Assembly: GCF_003635115.1 (NCBI RefSeq)
Contig: NZ_RBXJ01000003.1
Span: 383,324 to 447,323 of the forward strand
Direction of reading: 5' to 3'
From: Microbacterium sp. AG1240
Lineage (GTDB): Bacteria; Actinomycetota; Actinomycetes; Actinomycetales; Microbacteriaceae
Length of the DNA stretch: 64,000 nucleotides
Both the position numbers and the translations under genes were made by a program. Position 1 is the stretch's first letter, and each line of letters opens with the position of its first letter. Below the pieces are notes generated by a model. It was not told where the DNA came from. It did no database searches and saw only the letters and a list, made by a program, of their open reading frames with translations. Below, in pieces: positions 49,842 through 58,815 of the stretch.

Positions 49842-51161
49842 CTAGAGCGGATCGCCGCCGAGGGGGCCGACCGCGGGGATCGGTCCACCGTCGTCGGCGC
49901 CGGTCTTGCGCAGGCGCGCGATCGCGTTGCCGAGGTGGTAGATGACGAGCGCGGCCACCGAGCCGAGCACGATGGCGCCGAGCTGGAAGTCGCCCCACTG
50001 CATGGTGAATCCGGCGATCGCGAGCACGAGAGCGACGGCGCCGGTGTACTGGTTGACCGGGCGCGAGAAGTCCACGCGGTTGTCGACCCAGATCTTGATG
50101 CCGATGATGCCGATGAGCCCGTACAGGGCGGTGGTGACGCCGCCGAGCACTCCGGGCGGGATGGTGTTGAAGACCGCGCCGATCTTCGGCGAGAGGCTCA
50201 GCACGATCGCCGCGGCTCCCGCGACCCAGTACACCGCGGTCGAGTAGACGCGGGTGGCCGCCATGACGCCGATGTTCTCGCCGTAGGTCGTCGTTCCCGA
50301 GCCGCCGAAGAGGCCGGCCAGGGTGGTCGCCGCACCGTCGGCGATCAGGGCGCGGCCGGTCGAGCGGTTGACCGACGCATCCGTCATCGTGGCGACACCG
50401 CGCACGTGGCCGACGTTCTCGGCGACCAGCACGAGCACGACGGGGAGGAACATCGCGATGACCGACCAGGTCTGCGGCGAGGTGACATCGGCGAGCTGGA
50501 ACTCGGGGAAGCCGATCCACGCCGCATCCGCCACCGGGGTGAAGTCGATCTCGTTCTGGATGAGGGCGGCGATGTAGCCCACGATCACGCCGAGGAAGAT
50601 CGAGATACGCCCGAGGAAGCCGCGGAACAGCACGCTGAAGAGGATCACCGCGGCGAGAGTGATGGTTCCGGTCAGCGGCGCCTCGCGGAACGAGGTCCAG
50701 GCGACGGGGGCGAGGTTGAACCCGATGAGGGCGACGATCGCGCCGGCGACCACCGGGGGCATGAGGCGATCGACCCAGCCGAGGCCCGCGAACTGCACGA
50801 TCACACCGACGGCGGCCAGCAGCAGCCCGACCGCGACGATGCCCGCGAGGGCCGACCCCGTGCCGGCGGTCGCCGTGGCGGCGGTGATCGGAGCGATGAA
50901 CGCGAAAGACGACCCGAGGTAGCTGGGCAACTTGTTGCGGGTGACCACGAGGAAGAGCAGCGTTCCGACACCGGAGAAGAAGAGGGTCGTCGAGACGGGG
51001 AAGCCGGTGAGCACCGGCACGAGGAAGGTCGCGCCGAACATCGCGATGACGTGCTGGATGCCGATCGCGACGGTCGCGCCCCAGTTCATGCGCTCGTCGG
51101 GGGCGACGACGGCCCCGGGGGCGACGGTGCGGCCGTTTCCGTGCAGCTTCCATAGCGCCAT
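49842..51161 (-). CDS. NCS2-family nucleobase (uracil/xanthine) permease
   Basis: Proton-coupled nucleobase importer, 439 residues, about 14 membrane segments. Family patterns: IGIQHVIAMFGATFLVPVLTG, SSFAFIAPI, VAENVGHVRGVATM and GLFGGSGTTTYGENIGVM, the last carrying the substrate-binding Glu region of UraA-type proteins. GGGAGGAA precedes the ATG. UraA-like features suggest uracil, but xanthine or another purine base would suit the neighbourhood. Confidence 0.92.
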   Translation of the reverse strand: MALWKLHGNGRTVAPGAVVAPDERMNWGATVAIGIQHVIAMFGATFLVPVLTGFPVSTTLFFSGVGTLLFLVVTRNKLPSYLGSSFAFIAPITAATATAGTGSALAGIVAVGLLLAAVGVIVQFAGLGWVDRLMPPVVAGAIVALIGFNLAPVAWTSFREAPLTGTITLAAVILFSVLFRGFLGRISIFLGVIVGYIAALIQNEIDFTPVADAAWIGFPEFQLADVTSPQTWSVIAMFLPVVLVLVAENVGHVRGVATMTDASVNRSTGRALIADGAATTLAGLFGGSGTTTYGENIGVMAATRVYSTAVYWVAGAAAIVLSLSPKIGAVFNTIPPGVLGGVTTALYGLIGIIGIKIWVDNRVDFSRPVNQYTGAVALVLAIAGFTMQWGDFQLGAIVLGSVAALVIYHLGNAIARLRKTGADDGGPIPAVGPLGGDPL

Positions 51162-51190
51162 GGTGTTCCTCCCGGAGATTCGCTCACGTC

Positions 51191-51196
51191 ACCTTA
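51191..51196 (-). promoter_or_regulatory. Candidate -10 of the NCS2 permease gene
   Basis: TAAGGT on the minus strand, giving a leader of about 23 nt with a GGGAGGAA site. Confidence 0.45.
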
Positions 51197-51318
51197 CCGA
51201 CGCGCGCGGCCGCCGCTGTGCGAGAGCACGGACCGCCCCGCGAGCACACGGCATGCGGCCGCGCCGATCCCGTGCGCCCGGGGCCACCCCGTGCCCTCGG
51301 TGTGCCCGATCGGTGCTC

Positions 51319-51324
51319 TACGGT
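51319..51324 (+). promoter_or_regulatory. -10 hexamer of a leaderless lipoprotein promoter
   Basis: TACGGT lies 6 nt before a GTG (51331) and directly abuts an ATG (51325). The constant 6-nt spacing at other genes favours the GTG as the real start. Confidence 0.55.
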
Positions 51325-51330
51325 ATGGGG

Positions 51331-51795
51331 GTGGAGAGGCGTCGTCGGGGATCGTTCGTGTCCGCGGTGGGGATGCTCGCGTCGGCCGGTCTCTTGTCCG
51401 GATGCGCGCCGCTGGTGACGTGGACGGAGCCGCCCGCCGCGCCGGCGGCCGGGGCGACCCCGGTCGAGAGTGTCGCGCCTGCGGAAGGTGAGGGCGACGA
51501 CTGGGTGGTCGTCTCCTTCGACGATCGGGAGGCCGAGTCCGATCTCGATCCGATGGACGAGCTGCTCGAGACCGAGCTCGCAGCCGACCAGGCGCTCGCC
51601 GACGCGGACGCGGGATGGATCGACGGGAACGACGTCGGCGACGGCACCTACGAGCTCTCCTTCGTCGGTGACGACACGGAGGAGATGTGGATGCTGCTCG
51701 AACCGGTCTTCGCCGACGCCCCGGTCCCGTGGTCGGAGGTACGGCTCTACGACGGGTTCGACGATCCGACGCCTCGGGTGATCACGCCGCGGTGA
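51331..51795 (+). CDS. Small acidic lipoprotein, unknown function
   Basis: Protein of 154 residues (156 if the ATG at 51325 is used). RRRR, a hydrophobic stretch and LLSGCAP form a lipoprotein signal peptide, so it should be anchored to the outer face of the membrane. The mature part is strongly acidic (many Asp/Glu), with an Ala/Pro-rich spacer and no recognised domain. The 3' end overlaps convergent purC by 14 bp. Confidence 0.7.
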   Translation: MERRRRGSFVSAVGMLASAGLLSGCAPLVTWTEPPAAPAAGATPVESVAPAEGEGDDWVVVSFDDREAESDLDPMDELLETELAADQALADADAGWIDGNDVGDGTYELSFVGDDTEEMWMLLEPVFADAPVPWSEVRLYDGFDDPTPRVITPR

Positions 51796-52702
51796 GGCGC
51801 TCCAGCAACTCGGCGTAGCGGTCTCGGGTGCGCTCGACGATGTCGGCGGGGAGCGCGGGCGGCTCGCCCTCGCGGTCCGACCAGTTCGCCGCGAGCCAGT
51901 CGCGCACGATCTGCTTGTCGAAGCTGGCCATGCGCTCCTCGGGCGTGGTTCCCGAGGCCCAGGCCGCCGCATCCCAGTAGCGCGACGAGTCGCTCGTGAG
52001 CACCTCGTCGGCCAGCGTCAGAGTGCCGGAGGCGTCGCGGCCGAACTCGAACTTCGTGTCGGCGAGGATCAGCCCGTGCTCCTCGGCGGTCGCCGCCGCG
52101 CGCCGGTAGATCTCGAGCGACGTGTCGCGCAGCTCCGCCGCGCTCTCGGCGCCGACGATCTCCACGGTGCGCTCGAACGAGATGTTCTCGTCGTGCTCAC
52201 CGAGGGGCGCCTTGAACGCGGGGGTGAAGATGGGCTCCGGAAGGCGGTCGCCGTTGGACAGGCCCCCGGGCAGGGAGATGCCGCACACGGTTCCCGACGC
52301 CCGGTATTCGGCCCAGCCGGTGCCGGTGAGATAGCCGCGCACGACGCACTCGATCGGCTCCATCTCGAGCGAGCGCACCAGCATCGATCGGGCGACGACC
52401 TGTCGCGGAATGATCTCGTGCGGCTCATCGCCGACGAGCTCGTGGTCGGCGATGAGGTGGTTCGGGATGCGACGACCCCCGTCGCCGCCGCCGAGACGGT
52501 CGAACCACCACAGGCTCAGCGCGGTGAGCAGCTCGCCCTTCTGCGGAATACCGGGGGAGAGCACGTGATCGAAGGCGCTCACGCGGTCGCTCGCGACGAC
52601 GAGCATGCGGTCGGTGACGCCCTCACTGTCGGGCACGTAGAGATCGCGCACCTTCCCGGAGTAGACGTGACGCCAGCCGGGCAGTTCGGTCGTCGAGCTC
52701 AT
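51782..52702 (-). CDS. purC: SAICAR synthetase
   Basis: Phosphoribosylaminoimidazole-succinocarboxamide synthase of de novo purine synthesis, 306 residues. SGKVRDLY (nucleotide loop), VASDRVSAFDHVL, VRGYLTGTGWAEY and LADTKFEFG are diagnostic. The length fits the longer actinobacterial/eukaryotic-like form. Leaderless start: GATAAT 6 nt before the ATG. Confidence 0.96.
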   Translation of the reverse strand: MSSTTELPGWRHVYSGKVRDLYVPDSEGVTDRMLVVASDRVSAFDHVLSPGIPQKGELLTALSLWWFDRLGGGDGGRRIPNHLIADHELVGDEPHEIIPRQVVARSMLVRSLEMEPIECVVRGYLTGTGWAEYRASGTVCGISLPGGLSNGDRLPEPIFTPAFKAPLGEHDENISFERTVEIVGAESAAELRDTSLEIYRRAAATAEEHGLILADTKFEFGRDASGTLTLADEVLTSDSSRYWDAAAWASGTTPEERMASFDKQIVRDWLAANWSDREGEPPALPADIVERTRDRYAELLERLTAA

Positions 52703-52708
52703 GCGCCC

Positions 52709-52714
52709 ATTATC
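52709..52714 (-). promoter_or_regulatory. -10 hexamer of a leaderless purC promoter
   Basis: GATAAT on the minus strand (5 of 6 to TATAAT), 6 nt before the ATG. Confidence 0.6.
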
Positions 52715-52781
52715 GCGGGGACGGCGCGGTGCGCGATTCGGCGAACCGGCTCGTGCGGTGGTCGCTCACCGCCCGAGGGCG

Positions 52782-52817
52782 TATAGTCCATATGGACTAG
52801 TCGAGATGGAGTGACTA
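52782..52817 (+). promoter_or_regulatory. PadR operators and promoter
   Basis: TAGTCCATATGGACTA (52784-52799) is a perfect 16-bp palindrome overlapping the -10 TATAGT (52782-52787). A second, spaced repeat TAGTC-N10-GACTA (52798-52817) covers the ribosome-binding site. This fits tight autorepression by the PadR protein. Confidence 0.7.
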
Positions 52818-52818
52818 A

Positions 52819-53442
52819 ATGAGCGACGCCTCCCGCCTGACGCCCCTCGGGGTCGTCGTGCTCGCGCTTCTGCGCGAGGGCGAGATGCATCCGTACGAGA
52901 TGATGCGGATGCTGCGTCAGCGCGGCGACGACCGGCTCGTGCGCATCCAGAACGGCACGTTCTACCACACCGTCTCGCGGCTCGAGCGGGCGGGGCTCGT
53001 CACCGAGGTGGGGGTCGATCGCGACGGCAACCGCCCCGAGCGCACGACCTACCGGCTCACCGATGCCGGCGACACGGCCGTCGTCGACTGGGTGCGCCGG
53101 GAGCTGCCGCGCATGGATCACCCGGCGGAGTTCCGCATCGCGCTCGCCGAGGCCCACAACCTCGACCGGAGCGAGGTCGCCGCTCTCCTCGCGGAGCGTC
53201 GCGTCGCGCTCGTCGCCGAACTCGACACGCACCGCACGGGGCTCGCCGGCTCGGCGACCCGCAGCATCCCCGATCAATTCCTCGTCGAGGTGAGCCGCCA
53301 GGCGGCCCTCCTCGACGCCGAGCTCGCCTGGCAGGACGCCCTTCACGCGCGCCTCGTCGACGGCTCGCTCCCGTGGGGGGTCGATGAGATCCCCGACCAC
53401 GTACGTCACTCCAACGCCGCTATCCGAAAGTCCCTGTCATGA
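52819..53442 (+). CDS. PadR-family transcriptional regulator
   Basis: Regulator of 207 residues: PadR winged helix (about 8-90; LTPLGVVVLALLREGEMHPYEM, NGTFYHTVSRLERAGLV) and a C-terminal helical Vir-type dimerisation domain. GGAGTGA lies before the ATG. ATGA overlap with an MFS efflux gene; PadR proteins commonly repress multidrug pumps and are released by the drug. Confidence 0.92.
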   Translation: MSDASRLTPLGVVVLALLREGEMHPYEMMRMLRQRGDDRLVRIQNGTFYHTVSRLERAGLVTEVGVDRDGNRPERTTYRLTDAGDTAVVDWVRRELPRMDHPAEFRIALAEAHNLDRSEVAALLAERRVALVAELDTHRTGLAGSATRSIPDQFLVEVSRQAALLDAELAWQDALHARLVDGSLPWGVDEIPDHVRHSNAAIRKSLS

Positions 53443-54953
53443 CCTCACCGCGCACCGCGCCCGTCACCACGGCCGCCCCCGAGAGAAGTCCCTGGCCCGC
53501 GCTCTTCGCGCTCGTCATCGGGTTCTTCATGATCCTCGTCGACACCACGATCGTCTCGGTCGCGAACCCCGCGATCAAGGCGGCCCTCGACCCCGCCACG
53601 ACGAACCTCGACAACGTCGTGTGGGTCACCAGCGCGTACCTCCTCGCCTACGCGGTTCCGCTGCTGATCACCGGGCGCCTCGGCGACCGCTTCGGCCCGA
53701 AGAACATCTACCTCATCGGTCTGGCCGTCTTCACCCTCGCCTCACTCGCGTGCGGCCTGTCGGGCTCGCTCGAGGTGCTCGTGATCGCGCGCGCCGTGCA
53801 GGGGCTCGGCGCCGCGATGATGACCCCGCAGACGATGGCCGTTATCACCCGCACGTTCCCGGCGAACCGGCGCGGTGCCGCCATGGGCCTGTGGGGAGCC
53901 ACCGCGGGCGTCGCGACGCTCGTCGGTCCCCTCGCCGGCGGGCTCCTCGTCGACGGATTCGGCTGGGAGTGGATCTTCTTCGTCAACATCCCCGTCGGTG
54001 TGATCGCCTTCGTCGCGGCCTGGCGTCTGGTCCCCAAGCTCACGACCAACCCGCACCGGTTCGACATCCTCGGCGTGATCCTCAGTGCGATCGCGCTCTT
54101 CCTGATCGTCTTCGGCCTGCAGGAGGGCGAGCACTACGACTGGGCGGGCTGGGTGTGGGCGATGATCGCCGCCGGTGTCGTCGTGCTCGCGGTCTTCATC
54201 TGGACACAGGCCCGCACGAAGGCCGAGCCGCTCGTGCCTCTCGCGCTCTTCCGGGAGCGCAACTTCTCGGTGTCGAACCTCGCGATCACCACGGTCGGAT
54301 TCACCGTGACGAGCATGACGCTCCCGCTGTTCTTCTTCATCCAGCTCGCCCGCGGGCTCACTCCGACCCAGTCGGCGCTGCTGCTCATCCCGATGGCGGT
54401 CCTGTCGGGCGTGCTCGCGCCGTTCGCCGGCCGACTGCTCGACCGCACCGACCCGCGTTTCCTGCTGGTGCCCGGACTCGCACTCGTCGCCGGATCCCTC
54501 ATCTGGTACTCGACGCTGATGAACCTCGACACCCCGATCTGGATGTTCCTCCTGCCCTCCGCGATGATGGGCATCGGCAACGCCGGCATGTGGGGCCCTC
54601 TGGCGACCACCGCGACGCGGATGCTGCCGCGCGATCAGGCGGGCGCCGGCGCAGGCATCTACAACGCCACCCGCACGATCGGGTCGGTGCTCGGCTCGGC
54701 CGCGATCGCCGCGTTCATGCAGTCGCGACTCGAGGCCAACCTTCCCGGCGCGTCGGATGCGACCAGCGGGTTCGCCGGCGGAGCGCTCCCTGCCGAGGTC
54801 GCCGGCCCGTTCGCCGAGGCGATGTCGCAGACGATCCTGCTCCCCGCCGCCGTGATGGTGGTCGGCATCGTCGCCGTGCTCTTCCTGCGGCGCCCCAGCG
54901 TGATCCCGGCCCACGGGGCCGCTCGGGCGCATCGGGCGGGCGTCGAGAACTGA
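53439..54953 (+). CDS. MFS multidrug efflux transporter, DHA2 (EmrB/QacA) type
   Basis: Drug:proton antiporter of 504 residues with about 14 membrane helices. Motif D1 (VDTTIVSVANPAIKAAL) in helix 1, motif A (GRLGDRFGPKNIYLIG) between helices 2 and 3, and motif C (GATAGVATLVGPLAGGLL) in helix 5 mark the DHA2 antiporters. Translationally coupled to the PadR gene, which probably represses both. Confidence 0.93.
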   Translation: MTSPRTAPVTTAAPERSPWPALFALVIGFFMILVDTTIVSVANPAIKAALDPATTNLDNVVWVTSAYLLAYAVPLLITGRLGDRFGPKNIYLIGLAVFTLASLACGLSGSLEVLVIARAVQGLGAAMMTPQTMAVITRTFPANRRGAAMGLWGATAGVATLVGPLAGGLLVDGFGWEWIFFVNIPVGVIAFVAAWRLVPKLTTNPHRFDILGVILSAIALFLIVFGLQEGEHYDWAGWVWAMIAAGVVVLAVFIWTQARTKAEPLVPLALFRERNFSVSNLAITTVGFTVTSMTLPLFFFIQLARGLTPTQSALLLIPMAVLSGVLAPFAGRLLDRTDPRFLLVPGLALVAGSLIWYSTLMNLDTPIWMFLLPSAMMGIGNAGMWGPLATTATRMLPRDQAGAGAGIYNATRTIGSVLGSAAIAAFMQSRLEANLPGASDATSGFAGGALPAEVAGPFAEAMSQTILLPAAVMVVGIVAVLFLRRPSVIPAHGAARAHRAGVEN

Positions 54954-54955
54954 AG

Positions 54956-55012
54956 CGATCCCGGATGCGGGGGGAGGGACGCCGGCGCGTCGTTCCTCAG
55001 CATCCGGGATCG
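54956..55012. terminator. Bidirectional hairpin between the MFS and MerR genes
   Basis: CGATCCCGGATGC (54956-54968) pairs perfectly with GCATCCGGGATCG (55000-55012) around 31 nt, between converging genes and just past both stops. Confidence 0.65.
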
Positions 55013-55019
55013 GCTCGCC

Positions 55020-55388
55020 TCACTCCTGATCGGTCAGGGCGAGGAAGTCGTCGACGGCGGCGAGGTCGCGGCGGAGCTTCTCGCCGCGCGATCTCGCCGC
55101 ATCGGCGAAGTGAGCGCGGCGCTCGGGGCTCAGGGCGGCGAGCGGATGCTGCGGCGAGGCGTCGCGCGAGGCGGCGAGTTCGGCGATCTCGTCGAGGCTG
55201 AAGCCGAGCGGCTTCATGAGCATGACGAAGCGACCCTTCGCCTCGTCGGCCTCCGAGTACACGCGGAAGTTGCCGTCGCTGCGCCCCGACGGCGTGAGTA
55301 ATCCGATCTCGTCCCAGTGCCGCAACGAGCGCTGCGAGAGACCGAGGCGGTCGGCGAGCTCGCCGATGTGCATCGTGCGGTCGCCCAT
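55020..55388 (-). CDS. MerR-family transcriptional regulator
   Basis: Regulator of 122 residues: MerR winged helix (MHIGELADRLGLSQRSLRHWDEIGLL, then GNFRVYSEADEA) and a short coiled-coil (about 80-120). No conserved metal-binding cysteines are present, so an organic or redox signal is likelier than a metal. Divergent from a SulP transporter, sharing a palindromic operator. Confidence 0.9.
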   Translation of the reverse strand: MGDRTMHIGELADRLGLSQRSLRHWDEIGLLTPSGRSDGNFRVYSEADEAKGRFVMLMKPLGFSLDEIAELAASRDASPQHPLAALSPERRAHFADAARSRGEKLRRDLAAVDDFLALTDQE

Positions 55389-55401
55389 GTCGCTCCAACC
55401 A

Positions 55402-55417
55402 ACCCTTACGTAAGGGT
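55402..55417. promoter_or_regulatory. Candidate MerR operator
   Basis: ACCCTTACGTAAGGGT is a perfect 16-bp palindrome. It includes TACCCT (minus, possible -10 for merR) and abuts TAGAGT at 55417-55422 (plus, possible -10 for the SulP gene), the placement expected for a MerR-controlled divergent promoter. Confidence 0.7.
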
Positions 55418-55522
55418 AGAGTTTGTTTCAGGCGGTCTCTCCGCCCCCTCCATTCTCTTCGCCCGGCGTGCTCACGCCGCCCCGGCGCGCGACCCCATCC
55501 CTTCTGATCCCCGGGAGTCCTC

Positions 55523-57028
55523 ATGTCCATCGCCCCCGTCGCCCCCGCGCGACCCCGCATCGAACCCACCGTCCTGCAGGCGCTGCGAAGCCCGCGCCTG
55601 CTCACCCGCGAGGTGCTGGCCGGGCTCGTCGTGGCGATCGCGCTGATCCCCGAGGCCATCGCGTTCTCGATCATCGCGGGCGTCGATCCGCGCGTCGGAC
55701 TGTTCTCGTCGTTCGTGATGGCCGTCGCCATCGCGTTCCTCGGTGGTCGTCCCGCGATGATCACGGCGGCGACCGGCGCGATCGCGCTGGTGATCGCCCC
55801 CGTCGCCCGTGAGCACGGCATGGACTACTTCATCGCGACCGTGCTGCTGGGCGGCGCGATCCAGATCGTGCTCGCCGTGCTCGGGGTGGCCAAACTCATG
55901 CGCTTCATTCCGCGCAGCGTCATGGTGGGCTTCGTCAACGCGCTCGCGATCCTCATCTTCATCTCGCAGGTGCCGCACCTCATCGGCGTCCCATGGGCTG
56001 TCTATCCGCTGACGTCGGCGGGCCTTCTGGTGATGTTCCTCATGCCGCGGCTCACGCGTGTCGTGCCGGCGCCGCTGGTGGCCATCGTGCTGCTCACGGC
56101 TGCCGTCGTCGTCTTCGCGATCGCGGTGCCGACGGTCGGGGATCAGGGCGAGCTGCCGCGGAGCCTGCCCGAGCTCTTCCTGCCGCAGGTGCCCCTCACA
56201 CTCGACACGCTCGCCATCATCGCGCCCTACGCCCTGGCGATGGCAGTCGTGGGACTCCTGGAGTCGCTGATGACGGCGAAGCTCGTCGACGAGATCACCG
56301 ATACCCACTCGCCCAAGACCCGCGAGGCGTGGGCGCAGGGTGCGGCCAACATCCTCTCGGGAGCGTTCGGGGGCATGGGCGGCTGCGCCATGATCGGCCA
56401 GACGATGATCAACGTGAAGGCCTCCGGCGCCCGCACGCGCATCTCGACGTTCCTGGCCGGCGTGTTCCTGCTGGTGCTCGTGCTCGTCTTCGGCGACGTG
56501 GTCGCCATCGTCCCGATGGCCGCGCTCGTGGCCGTCATGGTGGTCGTCTCGGTCGCGACGTTCGACTGGCACAGTGTTCGCCTGTCGACCCTGCGGCGCC
56601 TGCCCAAGAGCGAGACCGCCGTCATGGTGCTCACCGTCGCCGTGACCGTCTGGTCGCACAACCTCGCGATCGGGGTGATCGTCGGCGTGGTCGCCGCCAT
56701 GGTGCTCTTCGCCCGTCGCGTGGCGCACTTCGCCACCGTGACCCGCACCGACGCCGGCGACGACGCGGTGCGCTACACCGTCGACGGCGAGCTGTTCTTC
56801 GCGTCGATCAACGACCTCACGACCCAGTTCGACTACGCGTCCGATCCCGACCGCGTGGTCGTCGACCTCTCACGCTCGCACGTGTGGGACGCCTCGACGG
56901 TGGCGGCCCTCGACGCGATCGAGACGAAGTACGCCGCGCATGGCAAGAGCGTCGTCTTCGAGGGGATGAACGAGGCCACGACCGCGTTCCACCGCCGGCT
57001 CAGCGGGGGCCTCGGCGCCGGCCACTGA
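55523..57028 (+). CDS. SulP-family anion transporter with STAS domain
   Basis: SLC26/SulP protein of 501 residues: about 12-14 membrane helices (roughly 30-400), including [20 protein letters not shown] and [21 protein letters not shown], then a STAS domain (about 415-500, [20 protein letters not shown]). Family members move sulfate, bicarbonate or dicarboxylates; this short form is often called a sulfate permease, but the anion cannot be read here. GGGAG before the ATG. Probably under the divergent MerR protein. Confidence 0.93.
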   Translation: MSIAPVAPARPRIEPTVLQALRSPRLLTREVLAGLVVAIALIPEAIAFSIIAGVDPRVGLFSSFVMAVAIAFLGGRPAMITAATGAIALVIAPVAREHGMDYFIATVLLGGAIQIVLAVLGVAKLMRFIPRSVMVGFVNALAILIFISQVPHLIGVPWAVYPLTSAGLLVMFLMPRLTRVVPAPLVAIVLLTAAVVVFAIAVPTVGDQGELPRSLPELFLPQVPLTLDTLAIIAPYALAMAVVGLLESLMTAKLVDEITDTHSPKTREAWAQGAANILSGAFGGMGGCAMIGQTMINVKASGARTRISTFLAGVFLLVLVLVFGDVVAIVPMAALVAVMVVVSVATFDWHSVRLSTLRRLPKSETAVMVLTVAVTVWSHNLAIGVIVGVVAAMVLFARRVAHFATVTRTDAGDDAVRYTVDGELFFASINDLTTQFDYASDPDRVVVDLSRSHVWDASTVAALDAIETKYAAHGKSVVFEGMNEATTAFHRRLSGGLGAGH

Positions 57029-57048
57029 GGCCGGGCCCCGGCGGCGGA

Positions 57049-58320
57049 TCAGTACGCGGCGACCCGCGCGGCGATGTCGGTGCGGTACTGACCGCCCTCG
57101 AGGTCGATCCCCTCGACCGCGCGGTACACGCTCGCCCGCGCCTCGGCGAACGTCGTTCCGAGCGCCACGACGCTGAGCACGCGGCCGCCGGTGGCGACCA
57201 GGCCGTCGTCGACGCGGACGGTCGCCGCATGCGCGAGGTGCACGCCGTCGACGTCGGCCGCCGCATCCAGCCCGCGGAGGGCGCGCCCGGTCAGAGGTGC
57301 CTCCGGGTAGCCGGCGCTGGCGAGCACGACGGTCACCGCGGTGGCGTCGGCGAAGGCGGGCCGCGGATGGCTCTCGAGGGTTCCGGAGGCCGTCGCCAGC
57401 AGCAGCTGCGACAGCGGGTCGACGAGGCGCGGCAGCACGACCTGGGTCTCGGGGTCGCCGAAGCGCGCGTTGAACTCGATCACGCGGACGCCGGCGTCGG
57501 TGAGGATGAGGCCGGCGTAGAGCAGCCCGATGAACGGCGTGCCCTCGGCATCGAGCTGACGGACGACGGGCTCGGCCACCTCGCGGGTGACCAGGTCGAC
57601 GAACTCCTCCTCGCCGCCGAAGCGCTCCGACAGCCACGGCAACGGCGAGTAGGCGCCCATGCCGCCGGTGTTCGGGCCGGCGTCTCCGTCACGCAGGCGC
57701 TTGTAGTCCTGCGCGGGGCTGAGGGGGCGAACGGTGTCGCCGTCGGAGAGGAAGAACAGCGACACCTCGGGCCCCTCGAGGAACTCCTCGATCAGCACGG
57801 GGCCGCGGGGGAGGAACGCCTCCGCGTGGCCGATGGCCTCGGCGCGGTCGCTCGTGACGATGACGCCCTTGCCCGAGGCGAGGCCGTCGGCCTTGACCAC
57901 GTAGGGCGCGCCGAACTCGTCGAGAGCCGCGGCGACGGCGGCGGAGTCCTGGGCGCGCAGGGCGCGACCGGTGGGCACCCCCGCCGCATCCATCACCCGC
58001 TTCGCGAACGCTTTGGAGCCCTCGAGCTGCGCCGCCGCCTTGCCGGGGCCGAACACGGGGATGCCGCGCGTGCGCAGCGCATCGGCGACACCGGCGATGA
58101 GCGGGGCCTCGGGGCCCACGACGACCAGGTCGATCGACTCGTCGTCGGCGAAGGCCGTGACGGCGTCGGGGTCGTTCGGATCGAGGTCGACCAGGTGCGC
58201 GTCGGAGGCGATGCCGGCGTTGCCGGGCGCGGCGAAGATCGCGTGCGCCTCGTCCTCCGAACGCAGGGCGAGGATGATGGCGTGCTCGCGCGCGCCGGAG
58301 CCGAGGACGAGGATTCTCAC
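57049..58320 (-). CDS. purD: Phosphoribosylamine-glycine ligase (GARS)
   Basis: ATP-grasp enzyme of de novo purine synthesis, 423 residues. N-terminal [16 protein letters not shown]-grasp [43 protein letters not shown] and metal-binding [14 protein letters not shown] are all present. GTG start with TAGGGT 6 nt upstream (leaderless). Divergent from a small SCP2-like gene that often lies beside pur genes in actinobacteria. Confidence 0.96.
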   Translation of the reverse strand: MRILVLGSGAREHAIILALRSEDEAHAIFAAPGNAGIASDAHLVDLDPNDPDAVTAFADDESIDLVVVGPEAPLIAGVADALRTRGIPVFGPGKAAAQLEGSKAFAKRVMDAAGVPTGRALRAQDSAAVAAALDEFGAPYVVKADGLASGKGVIVTSDRAEAIGHAEAFLPRGPVLIEEFLEGPEVSLFFLSDGDTVRPLSPAQDYKRLRDGDAGPNTGGMGAYSPLPWLSERFGGEEEFVDLVTREVAEPVVRQLDAEGTPFIGLLYAGLILTDAGVRVIEFNARFGDPETQVVLPRLVDPLSQLLLATASGTLESHPRPAFADATAVTVVLASAGYPEAPLTGRALRGLDAAADVDGVHLAHAATVRVDDGLVATGGRVLSVVALGTTFAEARASVYRAVEGIDLEGGQYRTDIAARVAAY

Positions 58321-58326
58321 CCGCCC

Positions 58327-58332
58327 ACCCTA
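58327..58332 (-). promoter_or_regulatory. -10 hexamer of a leaderless purD promoter
   Basis: TAGGGT on the minus strand, 6 nt before the GTG. Confidence 0.55.
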
Positions 58333-58433
58333 TCGACCGCGTTTTCCGCGCGCGCCTGTTCAGAACGCAGGACGAATCGACGCGCGGACGGCGCCTGGGC
58401 CGCGGCAGGGCCGTTCCTCCTTCATTCTGCGCG

Positions 58434-58439
58434 TAGCGT
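58434..58439 (+). promoter_or_regulatory. -10 hexamer of a near-leaderless promoter for the SCP2-like gene
   Basis: TAGCGT 7 nt before the ATG, the same hexamer and spacing as at allB. Confidence 0.5.
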
Positions 58440-58446
58440 GGGGGCC

Positions 58447-58815
58447 ATGGCGCGACGGATCGAGACGGGCGACGGACGAGCGGCGCTCGGTGCGGTCTCG
58501 GCCGCCGATGCGGCCGGCCGGCCCCCCGCGCGCACCGACCTCGCCACCGCCGTGCGCTACCTGCTGCAGCTGCTGGTCGAGAAGGCCCCCGGAAACTCCG
58601 TCGAGGTGCGGGTGCCCCCGTTCGGCGCGGTCCAGGTGATCGAGGGGCCGCGGCACACCCGCGGCACGCCGCCGAACGTCGTCGAGACCGACGCCGCCAC
58701 GTGGATCGCCCTGGCCACGGGCGGCGAGGAATGGGCGGATGCTGCGGCCGCGGGCCGCATCGTCGCCTCGGGCGTGCGCGCCGACCTCTCAGCCCTGCTG
58801 CCCCTGCGTCCCTGA
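58447..58815 (+). CDS. Sterol-carrier-family (SCP2-like) protein of unknown function
   Basis: Protein of 122 residues of a group found next to purine biosynthesis genes in actinobacteria. Recognisable are [32 protein letters not shown] and the ATWIALATG segment typical of the SCP2-like fold; no catalytic motif. The location beside purD suggests a link to purine or general metabolism that remains unproven. The 3' end overlaps the convergent DUF916 gene by 27 bp. Confidence 0.75.
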   Translation: MARRIETGDGRAALGAVSAADAAGRPPARTDLATAVRYLLQLLVEKAPGNSVEVRVPPFGAVQVIEGPRHTRGTPPNVVETDAATWIALATGGEEWADAAAAGRIVASGVRADLSALLPLRP

